A DNA stretch of 64,000 bases from Bursaphelenchus xylophilus (GCA_904066235.2 CAJFCV020000006.1:9734001-9798000); one strand, 5' to 3'; shown: positions 10,866 through 22,541, counted from the first letter of the stretch. Notes: a model not told the origin generated them from the letters alone. Translations and numbers: made by a program.

Positions 10866-11112
10866 TATCAATGTTGTCATGGATAATATAATAAATCTTT
10901 CAAATTGGATCAAAAATAGTGTCAGAAGTTTTATGGGTCTCTAAAAATTACTATTCAATGGATTCCACTCTGATTTCAGCCGTATTTTTATTCGCACAAC
11001 CCCTCGTTTTTTCTCTCACAACGAAAACAAGTTTTTGGCATTATGTTTTAACCTTATTTTATCGCTAAAATTTGTTCGGAAATTGTAAAATACCTCCTAA
11101 ACAGCGGGTAGA

Positions 11113-13723
11113 ATGGCGGAATTTGCCGAAGAATCGTTGGAAAAGCTTCTGCCGGCCTTTGAAGTTGTTTCACACTCCAAATTAATTGCTCCAGAACATG
11201 TCAAAGAGTTTATCAATCGCTGCAAACGTTTTGAATACCGCTTCCAGAAAAGAGTAAGTTTACTACTTTCCTTATTATATTTTCTTACTTTTAGGTTAAA
11301 CGGGAGAACGATTGGAACGATTATATCAAATATTTGAAAGGATTTCTGACCTACTGGAAGATAAAGTTAGATGAAGCGAATTTGGCAATCGGAAAGAATG
11401 TGGTTTACGTGAAAATCCAGAAGAAGATTGCTTGGCTGTATAGAACAAGGAGTCAACGATCCGGGGTAAGAGTTAAGCCACAAATTCGCTTTTTTATATT
11501 ATACATGACATCTACCTAAAAATTCTTTTCAGAGGCTAGATCATTACCTAGAAGAGGCCAGATACTGTGCGAGATTTGTTGTGCTGTACAAGGATGCCAG
11601 TATTGCCTATGGAAAGATGTTGCAGGTTCGGTTTTGCTTCGTTTTTCTGTTATTCTTTAGATTCACAATACCAAACCTGAATTGTTTGCTGAAGCGGCAG
11701 AGTTTGAGTCCAAGAAGAACAACTCCGCGCCGAATGCAAGAACTTTGGTTCAGATTGGATTGAGGAAGTTCCCGGACTCTGCGGTGCTTTATAAAGAGCT
11801 GTTCACCACCGAGTGTCGATTTGTTCAATAGTAAGTTACAAATTTATATATTTGTTTGATGTTTAGGAGTAAAGTCGTCGATGTTTTGGTTTGGATAGCG
11901 GAAGAAGGTCTTAAGTCGTATATTAGATTATAGTTGGAGCTAAATTTTAGTTTTTGAAATGCGTTTTTGAGCCAATGTTACACTTGGTCTCATAAATAAT
12001 GTAACTTATTTTTTGACCAGGTTTATTACTTTATTACCGCTTGGAACTGATCAGCTAAGTTTTATTAGGTATCACGAAGCAAATTTTGCTTCAGATACTA
12101 TGTTTAAAACATGTTTTTGCGCTTATATTGCACTTGATCTCATGAATAATATAGAATTTTAAAACAGCATAATTTTTTTAGCATTCGTGATCGACGAGAC
12201 ATTCTACTTGGCCAGGACGTCAAAGCCAGAAATTTGGAACGTCCTGAGGGCGCCGTAGAAGAGGATGAACCAACGAAATCGGCTGAAAAACCCACCGAGG
12301 ACAAAACTGATGGCCCTTCTGACTTTGTTTCTCGCGATGACAAGGTTTTGAACCTCGAATTGGTCCGTATTGTCCTTGATGAAGCCGAAAAGACGTTGGC
12401 CGAAGAAGAAAAGCCCGGTAAGATATTAAACTTTGTCATGAATAATATAATTTTAGACTTCCATGAGGAGTGTTATAAAATTTCGAGGAGGTATCCAGCC
12501 GTAAAAGAGGTCAGTGGAGAGCTTGCGAAGTTGGTTGAGGAAGATAAAAAGAAGATTGGAAAGAAATTTGACCCTGAAAACATTGAAGAAGACGGAGGTG
12601 ATGTTGACGAAGAAGATTTGTTCTTTGAAGATGCTCAACCAGAGAAATCGGGAGAAATTGCGGATGCGGAAGATGCTGAAGTTCATGAAGAAGGTGATCA
12701 ATCTTTGAAATCGTCGAAAACTTGGGAACCACTTCCAGAAATTGACGAAGAAGCCGTCAAAAAGGTAAAATTTTTCATTTTTTCTTGGTTTTTAGATTTC
12801 CATCCTCTCTAACGCAATGAAATCCCTTCAGATGCTCGCCAGAGCTGTTGTCGACGATGATTACGATAAGAAAGCGATCCAGGAGATCCAAAAGAAGAGC
12901 GCCAGACAACAGAAGAGAGAACGGAAGGCCGAAAGAGAATCGACCAAAGGAAAGGGATGGTTCAATTTGCCGGCTACGGAGCTTACTGAAGAGACTAAAC
13001 GTGACCTGGAGTTGCTTCAGATCCGAGGTTCCATTGATCCGACTGCACATTATCGAAAGAATGACCTCAAAGTTTTGCCAAAGTACTTCCAGGTGAGGAT
13101 TTTGGGAATTACGGTTTTTGAAGGGGATTTATGGAATTTTAAGATGTGTTTTTGTGATAGTCATGGAGTTTTTAGACTGGTACTTGATGGGAGATGAAAA
13201 ATAAATTTTTGTGAAATGGAAAAGTTGGGTAAAATACGCGTTTTTTCTTTGGTGGGTAAAATTTTGGGTTTTTTTTATAGCGTTATATTTTTTTTTTGCT
13301 TTTTTTGGGTATTAATTTAGTTTACTGTGACCTCTTAGGCGTCTAGATGATGACCGTAGTAAAAAACGAGGCGATTTGACAATAAAAAAAGAGGTAAAAT
13401 ACGCCCAACAATAAAATTTTCAAAGGGGAAAAATAAAAGTCCTGGTTTGTTAAAAAGATAGCAAAAATTGTCCAAAAATTGATTGTAATAAACCTTGTTT
13501 CCAGACTGGCCGTGTCATCGACAGCCATGCCGACTTCTACTCGAGCCGCATGACCAAGAAGGAGCGGAAACAGACGATGGTGGAGGAATTGATGGACGAT
13601 TACAAAACCCTGCAAAAGAACAAGAAACGCTACAGTGAGATCAAAGCCGTTGAAGCGCAGACCCGCAAACGAAAGGGCATCCCGTTCCAGAGATTCTCCA
13701 AAAGAAAGAAAAATCCCGTATAG
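11113..13723 (+). CDS. UTP6-FCF2 fusion, ribosome biogenesis protein
   Basis: Eight exons splice in frame: 11113-11253, 11295-11465, 11533-11625, 11661-11830, 12182-12417, 12457-12764, 12832-13092 and 13505-13723 (532 aa). Residues 1 to about 310 resemble the N-terminal half of UTP6, a HAT-repeat U3 snoRNP/SSU processome protein (FEYRFQKR, YIKYLKGFL, YVKIQKKIAWLYR, HNTKPELFAEAAEFE, ELVRIVLDEAEK). Residues about 415-510 form an Fcf2 domain, as in yeast Fcf2 and human TdIF2 (GWFNLPATELT, RDLELLQIRGSIDPTAHYRK, YFQTGRVIDSHADFYSSRM). Both families act in 18S pre-rRNA processing in the nucleolus. The join lies inside exon 6 through an acidic linker, so it is not an artefact of my splicing. The UTP6 C-terminal half is absent. 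One caution is that exon 4 could instead end at an in-frame TAG (11829-11831), giving a short UTP6 alone. The next exon has no ATG in its frame, which favours the fusion. Confidence 0.75.
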
Positions 13724-14190
13724 CCTAAAGTAATATTTTTTTTGATTTTTCTTGGATTTAGATACGATTTTTTTTGAATTGTACCTTTGAAGGGACTTTG
13801 ATTATCACCTATTACTGTTAGCCAAAATTTGGAACCGATTTTTTGCTGGAAATTGTTCAGCCATTGTTACCCTTGTTTCTTGTTGAAGTTTTATGTTTTG
13901 TTGATTTCTCTTTGATATAAACATCTAATCGTAAACAACCGAATGAAGAAATTTGTTTTGTCCGATCTGAAACACCATTTCAAGTGGAATTCGGGAAGTC
14001 GTTTGGATGGGTTGGCTCAAAAAGCGCAAAATTTTCGTGAGTTTTGTGATTTTACAAAACTTTTTGGTTTCTGCAATGTTTAATGGGGAGTTCGATGGTA
14101 TGTGAAGAAATTACTAGCTGTATTTTTTGTAATGGAAGCAATGTTTTTGATATTTTTGAAATTTTTCGTGAAGAAAATGATGGTTTGTTT
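13724..14190. other. 3' flank of UTP6-FCF2, no gene seen
   Basis: Intergenic sequence after the stop. It is duplicated almost unchanged at 46822-47288. I see no exon or repeat in it. Confidence 0.4.
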
Positions 14191-14194
14191 TTTT

Positions 14195-14687
14195 GCACTG
14201 TGCGGTAGAAAAGAGATGGGTTTGCACGGTGCGGGCGTGAAATTTCGGGTTGAATTTTTTATCAAGTCAAATTGTGCGGCATTAGGGCCTCATTCGCAAA
14301 AATTTTTCAATTTTCTCTCTAATCGTGCACAGTGCAATTGATCATTCTTTCTTCTGCACTGTGCAGTAGAAAAAAGAAGAGTTTTGCACGGTGCGGGTGT
14401 GCAATTTCAGGTTGGATTTTTTAACTGGTGATACAGTAGTTTATAAGGACGTCATTTGCAAAATTTTTCAACTTTCGCTTTATGGTGCACCGTGCAGTTG
14501 CTCATTCCTTTTTCTGCACCGTGCAGATTAAAAATTTTGGGTTTTTTTAGCACTGCTCGATAAAAGCCTGATTTAAAAAGAAAATATTATTGAATCTCAT
14601 GACTTTTCACACCACATTTTTATTTCGATATTCTCATTACACTCCGCACTGTGCAGAAAAACCGAAATTTTCAGACTGCACTGTGCG
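14195..14687. promoter_or_regulatory. GCAC-N-GTGC motif cluster (9 sites)
   Basis: Sites start at 14195/14224 (29 bp), 14327/14356/14386 (29 and 30 bp), 14487/14516 (29 bp) and 14646/14678 (32 bp). They fill the spacer between UTP6-FCF2 and the PMP3-type gene. The middle base is T, G, A or C in different sites. A near-identical cluster lies at 47293-47786 in unit 2. Confidence 0.75.
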
Positions 14688-14699
14688 ATTTCCACAAAA

Positions 14700-15130
14700 A
14701 AAAATAAAATTTCGACACAATACGTAGGAGGGTCACAAGATGGAAACAAGAAGTTTTTATAGCTGCAAATTGCTCATAGTTCACACAATTCTTAGTTTTA
14801 TTCTGGATTTTTTCACCTAAACGACTTGTGATTCAGCCCGAGAGGTCGATAATGCACCCTTCAAAATTCAATTTCCCAACCAAAACAGGTCTTATCTTGA
14901 AATGATTGTTGACTCATGGCCTTGTATAATAAAACCATGTGCTTATAAACAATGTAAACAAGGACGTTTTCAGTCTGAGATCTTTTGAAAAATTTGGTAT
15001 TTTTTAGGGAATTTTTATGGTTATTATATACCACAAAATACTTGGTTATACCATTTATACAGTTCAGAAGTGTTGATGTCTTAATTTTTTTTTCTATTCC
15101 CCAGTGATAAATTGCATTCTCAAAAAAAGT
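14700..15130. other. Intergenic, no gene seen
   Basis: AT-rich sequence between motif clusters, conserved in unit 2 at about 47800-48230. I find no coding exon. Confidence 0.4.
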
Positions 15131-15137
15131 TTTTTTT

Positions 15138-15185
15138 GCACTGTGCAGTCCATTTTTTAGCCTATTTTTCGCCCCGCACTGTGCT
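15138..15185. promoter_or_regulatory. GCAC-N-GTGC motif pair upstream of PMP3 gene
   Basis: Sites at 15138 and 15176 are 38 bp apart, wider than other pairs. The second ends GTGCT rather than GTGCA. They lie about 350 bp upstream of the PMP3-type start codon. Confidence 0.65.
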
Positions 15186-15514
15186 ATTTTTTCAAATTTG
15201 CAAAGTCACTAATAATAAAGAAGCAAATGGAAGAATTACGAAGTGCGTTGGACAAAAAAAAAATTTTGATGAATTTTAGCACAATTAATTTAAGAAATGA
15301 GTTTTTTTTGTTATATTTTTATTATTTTTTAAGTGAAATCAAAATTATTTTTTTAATGTAAAATACGATGCCTTTGATTTTTGTAATGTATAATTTTATT
15401 CAAAGAATTTCATGCTAATACCGCGATTTGAACACAAATTTAATTGATTTTAACCTAATTCTTTGATTTTAATTTCAGATTTCACCAGAAACCTTTTGAG
15501 ATTCATTATTCAAA

Positions 15515-16115
15515 ATGGTCCAGTAAGTTCTGAAATTACAGTTTCATTCCTTGATAGTCGATTTTTTCATCGAAATAATCTAAAAAACTCAATTTCAGGA
15601 CTGGAAATACCGATGACGTCATTATGATTTGCCTTTGCATTTTTCTTCCCGTGAGTTTTTGTTCTGTTTTATGATGCTAATGTTTGTAAAATGCGCTTTT
15701 CGACATTCTTGTAATATACATAGGAAAGTTAAAAAAAATCATAAAATTTGACGTTTTTCATCCATAAAAGCGCCGATTTTTCAGAATCTTTTTGTAAAAT
15801 AAGTACACCCCTCCTTTTCTTTGTAAATTCAGCCGTATTCATCAAAAAATCAAGAAAAAACTCATTTTTTAAAAATATCTAATGGGAAATTCGTATTTTA
15901 TTTACTTCCAAAAGATCCCGTCTTTTCAGCCAATCGCCGTTTTCTGGAAGGACAATGTTGATGGGAATGGATGCTCATGTCACGTTTGTGTGAATCTCCT
16001 CTTGACGCTCTTTTTTTAGTAAGTTTTCTGGGCTTGATTTTATTTAATAATGACGTCATTTTTTAGCATTCCCGGCCTTCTCCATGCCGCTTGGTACTGC
16101 TTCTGTCGAGGATAA
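15515..16115 (+). CDS. PMP3/UPF0057 small hydrophobic membrane protein, copy 1
   Basis: Four tiny exons: 15515-15522, 15599-15650, 15930-16018 and 16067-16115 (stop TAA 16113-16115), 65 aa. The product has the two-helix layout of the PMP3/UPF0057 family: MICLCIFLPPIAVFW, a cysteine-rich turn NGCSCHVCVN, then LLLTLFFYIPGLLHAAWYC. IFLPP and the YIPG..HA motif are family hallmarks. Yeast Pmp3 affects plasma membrane potential and cation tolerance; the role in nematodes is not clear from sequence. All introns have GT-AG ends with TTTCAG or TTTTTAG acceptors. The third exon ends TTTTTTA|gtaagt, so failure to splice gives an immediate TAG stop. An AATAAA lies shortly downstream, near 16147. A copy with one substitution (CSCPVC) lies at 48609-49205. 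Confidence 0.88.
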
Positions 16116-16268
16116 AATACGTCGTTTCTTAAGTTTTTTTGATTTCAATAAAAGTAATCAAGATGGGGACGACATGGAATACTGACTTTAGATAGCCGGT
16201 CAAAAAAAAATCACATATAAAAATATTTATTTTAATTTTCTTACGAAAAAATTCGATGCTCTCGGGTC

Positions 16269-17630
16269 TTAATAGTCATACGACTTGAACGTGCCCATCA
16301 ACTTGAAATTATCATTGGGGAAACGCACAGGAAGATGGAGCTCGTCCAACGGTCCGACCTGAAAGTTTTTTAAAATATAAAATGCGCTTAAAAACCAATT
16401 CGCATGTAAAAAAAATTAAATTCCACATACCAAAAAGTAATATCTGAGGATGCCCGTGGCCACGTTTTCCATCTCCAAATCATCCGTGTAGAGCCCCCTC
16501 AGCAGACACAAGGTCACAGCCTCCTTGATGTCGAAGAATTCTTCGGGAATCGAGTTCTCGTCGGTACACTCTAACTTGACCTTCGTGACTTCCTCAATTT
16601 TTTTCATTCCCGCCCAAGGCAGAGGAGCCATCATGCCCAATACCATGTAGAGAAGGCTCTCCGTGTCCTCCGACTTCAACGCCTTCTTCGCGTGGATGTG
16701 AGTGGTTGCCGTTTCGGGGATTGGATAGAACGCCGAGCGTTCCGAGCCGATGCGAATTGCATATCCGAAGTCAGTAATGACGAACTGCAAGAAAAATTTT
16801 TGTGAAATTTGAATAAAATTTGAAATGTTTTCGCTCCGGGACTTGAAAAAAAAGGATTTTTTGTGAAATTTGAAAAAAATTTGAAATGTTTTCGCTTCGG
16901 GACTGGGAAAAAAAAGAATTTTTTGGAAAATTCAACAAAATTTTGAAATCTTTTCGCATCGGGAGTAGAAAAAAAGTTTTAGGGAGAATACAAACTCAAC
17001 ATGCACTCACCCGATACCTATTTCGGTCTTTCTTGACGTAGAATGCGCTCTCCTTGATGTACCTATGGCAAATCCCGTAGTTGATCAGCGCTTTCATGCA
17101 GTAAAGCAACTGGAAGAAGAGTTTTTGCGCCTCGAACGGAGCCATGAGTTGTCCTTGGCGCATCTCGCGAATGTTCGGGCCATAATTTTCGACCCGCATG
17201 CAGTAGACGCCTTCAGAAAATTGGCAGCTGCTGAGCATGCTGCCAATGTAGATGAATCTGAAACAAACGGTTTTGGGGTCATCCAACTTACTGTTTGTCT
17301 GGGCTCTTGGAATTCTTGTCCATCAGCTGGTAGACGCCGCTCTCGCAGGCGAGCGGTTGCTTGTATTTGGGGCCTAGCTTTGCCTCCAACTTGTACCAGT
17401 ACGATGTCCCCTTGTATTCGTATTCGTAAAATGCTCCGAATTCGCCTTGGGCGACCATCCGCTTCACCTCGGCATTATCAATGATTTTCTGAAAAAAAAT
17501 CATTATACATTATATATTATAATACAAGTCAAACTCAAAGAGTCAAACAACTCACCGGGACGACGAGTTTCATCCCACTTTTCAGCTTGACTACATCGAA
17601 CCCCTCCGTACACTTCTTGGTGGTTTCCAT
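16269..17630 (-). CDS. CK1/TTBK-like pseudokinase, copy 1
   Basis: Exons on the minus strand are 17630-17556, 17488-17292, 17257-17011, 16784-16431 and 16358-16269, about 320 aa from ATG 17630. The exon may extend upstream to an acceptor at 17671, so the start is uncertain. A short, glycine-poor P-loop region (AQGEFGAFYEYEYKG) is followed by a lysine in YWYKLEAK. The compact length, SGVYQLM and FYPIPETATTH resemble the nematode-expanded casein kinase 1/tau-tubulin kinase-like group. The catalytic loop reads ICHRYIKESAFYV (residues 153-165), so the proton-acceptor Asp of HRD is Tyr, while DFG is intact (TDFGYA, 178-182). It is therefore probably catalytically dead. The gene lies tail to tail with the PMP3-type gene. 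A near-identical copy is at 49358-50718 and a broken one at 44107-44633. Confidence 0.75.
16790..16985 (-). repeat. Intronic minisatellite with splice-acceptor-like units
   Basis: About three units of roughly 60 bp fill the intron between kinase exons 4 and 5. Read in the gene direction, each has a pyrimidine run followed by (C)AGTCCCGAAGCG, then AAAACATTTCAAATTT and CACAAAAAATC. The same unit lies in the same sense in introns of the glycoprotein family (1650-1735, 39050-39130, 25330-25600 and 59640-59935). Confidence 0.7.
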
Positions 17631-17689
17631 TGCGGTGGAGAAATCATGTCTGACATATAATGCGCGATGTCTGCAAATAGACATACAGT

Positions 17690-18670
17690 GCGTCCCAGGT
17701 TTTTGGTTCCACCCCATTTTTTGATCGTATCTCGGGGGGTTTTTTCTCAAATGCCATGAAATTTTACACAAGTGTTAACCAACCTTTGAGAATACGCTAT
17801 GCAAAGTTTCATCCGATTTGACTTCAGTACTCTGACGTTATGGCGATTTTTTAAATTTTAAAATATTTTTTTTTAAATATTTTAAAATTTTTTTATAAAG
17901 AAATTATTAATTTTTACAAAAAAAAATTTTCAAAGACTTATCTTACAAGGGATCGGCAAATAGTTGTAACCTGCTTTCTTAACGAAACCTATATAATTTG
18001 AAAGAGCATTAAAAATAGTGCACAGCGCAAAAAAATAGCGGCCTAAATTACCTTAGGGCATAGATACGACAGCTTTTTGAAAGGGGTTATATGCGGCCAA
18101 AACGCCGGTTCCTTATATTACAGTAATCCTGGCGGTTTGAAATCGTCTTTATTAATTTCCTGGTATCCAAAAACGTCTATCACGGTCGTTTTATGGCTTT
18201 ACCAATCCTCGGTTATATGTTATTAGACATTACTGCTAGTTACAGTAAATTGTAAATAAAACTAGGTTAAAGGGAAAATTGGAGCAAAAAGCTTTGGAAA
18301 TACATTTATATGATCGTCGTGGTCATTCACAAACGAAAATTTCTTATGTCCTAGCCTTACCAATGGTTGGTCCAGTGTGTCAGCAATAGTGTCTTTGGCC
18401 GATTTTACAATTTTATCTTCGTATTTTTTTGATAAAATGTATATTTATAGGCCCTTGTAAATTGAATTATCCTCCAGTAATCATAATCGGTCAGGTTACT
18501 GGCACAACACCCTTGTAATTATACGATAGTGACATACCCACTCTCATCACCATCAAATTTGTGGTCGTTTCAAAAAAATTCAAAAACTCAGAAAAATTGC
18601 GTAACCATGGATTTTGTCCGCGGAGGAACAAAAATTATTAAAAAATGTCAACATACCATGGTTTTGTGGC
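17690..18670. repeat. Left flank of foldback cluster, no gene
   Basis: There is no coding exon. Sequence at about 17940-18045 is the inverted copy of about 20425-20535, so this is the outer arm of an older inverted repeat that surrounds the 18674-20237 element. The start (CAGTGCGTCCCAGG after TA near 17690) looks like a Tc1-type terminus, but no matching right end was found. Confidence 0.5.
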
Positions 18671-18673
18671 ATA

Positions 18674-20237
18674 CACTGCTCGACAAAATTATAAATGCAC
18701 TTTATAAATCGCTGTAACTTTTGTGGTTGTCAATGAAATTGTGCCATATTTGGCTCCAATATGTACTAATGTACTGTAAATCTTGTGCCCAAAAATTATT
18801 TTGGAAAGTTTCCACAATTTGGAAAAAAGTTGAAAAAACCGAAATTTTGGTGATTTCCTTTGCGACAAAATTATAAATTCGCGCAATATTTTGCAATTCT
18901 CTAGCCGTTGGTGCTGAAGCAAAGTAAGTAATTGGGCTTAGTGGTATCCTTAGGGGTCCTTCTGTCATGCTACGAGGAAAAATGGTGGCAGAATTTGAGA
19001 AGGGCGAAGTTACGGCCCTGAAACGGCAAAGACCTTGGGTTTGGCAAATTTCGGCTCAGGTAGGGCGTTCTGCCGAAGTTGTGACGAACTACTCGGTTCA
19101 CTCGGAAGTCTTCAACACACATAAACGTTCCGGCGAAAAAGGTTTACCATAGCGGCGGAGTCAAGGCAATGAAATCCGCCGAGCTTCCAACTCCACCATC
19201 TCTGGGTCTCATATAAAGCAAGAAATAGGTCTCAATTGTAGCAGGATAGCTATGCTGAGGGCCTTAAGACGCAGCGATGTCATCACTGGACGTCATATGA
19301 CGTCGTTCCCCCAGATGGTTAGGTTCGGTTAGTGCGCGACCGAAATTGGCCAAGGTGCCTTTGACAAAACAGGTTGAGTAGTCAAGGGTAGGTTTATCAT
19401 CGTTGCAGTAAGGAATTCCTTGGAGATTGCATGGCCAGCCGATATCCTCGACGCTTTCACACATAGCACATATCACTGTCATTATATCAGAAGAGAACCG
19501 CGTTACTTTCCGTGCCGTAATGTTGGAGGACCTGTTTTGTCAAAGTCTCACCTTGGCCAATTTCGGTCGCGCGCTTACCGAACCTAGGCCAGCTTGAAGC
19601 ATGATTTTATATGACGTCCAGTGATGACACCGCTGTGTCCCAGGGCCCTTAGCATAGCCATGCTGCTACAATTGAGACCTGTTTCTTGCTCTATGTATAT
19701 GATACCCAGAGAAGGTGGAGTTGGAAGCTCGGCGGATTTCTCTGCCTTAATTCTGCCGCGGTGGTGAACCTTTTTTGCCAGAACGTTTAGATGTGTTGAG
19801 GACTTCCGAGTGAACCGAGTAGTTCGTCACAACTTCGGCAGAACGCCCTACCTGAGCCGAAATTTGCCAAACCCAAGGTCTTTGCCGTTTCAGGGCCGTA
19901 ACTTCGCCCTTCTCAAATTCTGCCATCATTTTTCCTCGTAGCATGACAGAAGGACCCCTAAGGATACTACTAAGCCCAATTACTTACTTTGCTTCAGCAC
20001 CAACGGCTAGAAAATTGCAAAATATTGCGCGAATTTATAATTTTGTCGCAAAGGAAATCACCAAAATTTCGGTTTTTTCAACTTTTTTCCAAATTGTGGA
20101 AAGTTTCCAAAATAATTTTTTGGCACAAGATTTATAGTACACTAGTACATATTGGAGCCAAATATGGCACAATTTCATTGACAACCACAAAAGTTACAGC
20201 GATTTTTAAAGTGCATTTATAATTTTGTCGAGCAGTG
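18674..20237. mobile_element. Tc3-like foldback element, copy 1
   Basis: A 1564-bp foldback flanked by TA on both sides, with ends CACTGCTCGACAAAATTATA and its reverse complement. Each arm carries the same frame in opposite directions (18967-19152 and 19944-19747). It encodes a short MLRGK...FEKGEVTALKRQ...VWQISAQVGRS peptide resembling the N-terminal DNA-binding domain of Tc3-type transposases. No catalytic domain remains, so it is non-autonomous. It is nearly identical at 51763-53326. Confidence 0.8.
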
Positions 20238-20611
20238 TATAAGAGACGAAACGCAAAATATTTAGAGAGACCGGATTCAGAACCAGGACTCGCTGCGCCG
20301 AAAGTGGGCTCACTACCACTCGACCAACTGGACACAACTCTGTTGCCATTCCGAGAGTTTATAAAGCGAGGCGGAAATTAGGCTAAAATCTGTATTTTGG
20401 CCATAACTTTGTCCAAAGTGAATTTAGGCAGCTAGTTCTTTTTGCGCTGTGAACTATTTTTAATCCTCTTTCAAATGATATAGGCTTCGTTAAGAAAGCA
20501 GGTTACAACTATTTGCCGATCCCTTGTTAGTAAAAAAAATAAATAATTTTTAATTTAAATTTAAGTTCTTAAAACAGGTTTTGCGAAAGACTCGAGCTTT
20601 CAGATTTGCCT

Positions 20612-22229
20612 TGTGCACATGAAACAGGATGTCGCAGCAGAGCCGTGAAACAGTAACCATAGGTTTCCCTAATCACGAGTATTAAATTTCAGAAAAATTT
20701 TTTTTGATTATTGGCCTACTGTAGGTGTACTGTAGCTTTCCAGCATTTCCAGGATCTCAGCTACAAGAGGTCGGATTGTATCCGGACCTTTTCTGAATTA
20801 TAGAATGGACAATTCTAAGCATCTTTCATGTTGGGCGCTTTTTCCTATCTGTGCCGGAAGTATTCTAAAAATTTGCATAATTGCCAAAAAATTTACATTT
20901 TTCAAATTTTATAGAAAAATTTGCATAATGGCATGACATTTTTATTGCTCTAAAAGATGCTCCGTGATGTGGCAATTCAAACGGTATACAGATCACCGCA
21001 AGGGGTTCTGCCTATGTTGCAAACGGGTCGTCTAAATATTGGATCATCAGGAATTAAAGTCAAATTTTGTCAAAAAAAATTTGATGTTTGGTATGACCAA
21101 AGATTGTATTAGACTTCAAAGTGGTTCCAAAGTAAAAATAGGTAATTAAAAAATTGATTTGCGGATTTTTTTTGACATCTGCACCCAGCCAGAGTCGAAC
21201 CCGGGACGCTGGAATGGTAGTCCCGCCCACTAACCACTACACCACGAAATTTGTCGTACCACTTTTTGCACTTTTTTTGATTGCATCTAGAGCAGAATTT
21301 TACGCTGATTAACATATCAAAAAATCAGCTGGGGGTTTTTAGAAACAAAGATTTTACGGCCGTTTTTTTTCGGCCAATACTGTATCACGGGAAGTTACAG
21401 TAGGAAACGAAAAAAAATAATAGCTCCGTCGTGTTAGCAATGGTCGAAAACATCAGTAAGCTTAAAATTGTTGTATTCAGAGCTAAAATACGACAACTAT
21501 AAGCGATTACTTAAAAAACAGTAAATTGTAAAAAATATATCTTAATGGAGGATTAGGCAAAAAACGTCCTTCGCTTTTGCTTAGCATCTATCGACGGTCG
21601 TTTTAATGCAAAAATTTCAAAATTGATTTTTTCCTATGTCCACTGACTCGTCTTTTAAAGATTTATAACATTATTTTGTCATAAAATTACATATTTTTAC
21701 TTTGGAACCACTTTGAAGTCCAATACAATCTTTGGTCATACCAAACACCACATTTTTTTGACAAAATTTGACGTTCAGAAAAATTGAATTCCTGATGATC
21801 CAATATTTAGACGACCCGTTTGCAACATAGGCAGAACCCCTTGCGGTGATCTATATACCGTTTGAATTGCCACATCACGGAGCATCTTTTAGGGTAATAA
21901 AAATGTCATGCCATTATGCAAATTTTTCTATAAAATTTGAAAAATGTGAATTTTTTGACAATTATGCAAATTTTTAGAATACTTCCGGCACAGATAGGAA
22001 AAAGTGCCCAACATGAAAGATGCTTAGAATTGTCCATTCTATGATTCAGAGAAGGTACGGATACAACCCGACCTCTTGTAGCTGAGATCCGGGAATGCGG
22101 GAAAGCTACAGTACACCTACAGTAGGCCAATAATCAAAATTTTTTTTTCTGAAATTTAATATTCGTGATTAGGGAAACCTATGGTTACTGTTTCACGACT
22201 CTGCTGCGACATCCTGTTTCATGTGCACA
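20612..22229. mobile_element. Foldback element with TGTGCACATGAAAC ends, copy 1
   Basis: Inverted arms of about 500 bp (20612-21110 and 21705-22229) start TGTGCACATGAAACAGG. The loop of about 600 bp carries a tRNA-like sequence (21181-21249). I find no clear target duplication. Similarity between the arms continues somewhat outside the stated ends, into about 20545 and 22270. The copy in unit 2 is 53701-55315. Confidence 0.7.
21181..21249 (-). tRNA. tRNA-like sequence in foldback loop, copy 1
   Basis: On the minus strand an A-box-like TGGTGTAGTGG (21244-21234) is followed by a B-box-like GGTTCGACTC (21201-21192) at tRNA spacing. Stem pairing is imperfect and I cannot assign an anticodon. It is best read as a tRNA-derived pol III promoter or tRNA pseudogene carried by the foldback element. 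Confidence 0.4.
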
Positions 22230-22541
22230 GCTAGCTCGACCCTTACAAAAAAGCTGTTTTAATTTTTAAAAAAATTAAAAATATTAATCTAAAATTTTCG
22301 ACTTTTTTATTTTATTTAAAATATAATTCTGAAGAGATTAAGAAAATGAAAGTAATAAAAAATTTATTTGTATTTGTAAACACAAAACATGAAACCCATG
22401 AAATCCGGTAGACAAATAAAAAATTCTACCATACACTCCATCAGAAATTGAAAATCTAGCTTCTTTATATTCTATTAACTGAATTAACATAAAATAAAAG
22501 GCTAAAATAATAGTTACACCAACCTGCCCTTAATACCATTC

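Noticed and set aside
12511..12732. Overlapping frames in the acidic exon of UTP6-FCF2
   Set aside because: They are shadows of GAA/GAT-rich coding sequence in other frames and strands.
17065..17484. 139-codon plus-strand frame (also 50153-50572)
   Set aside because: It is antisense to kinase exons that splice in phase and carry DFG and other kinase motifs.
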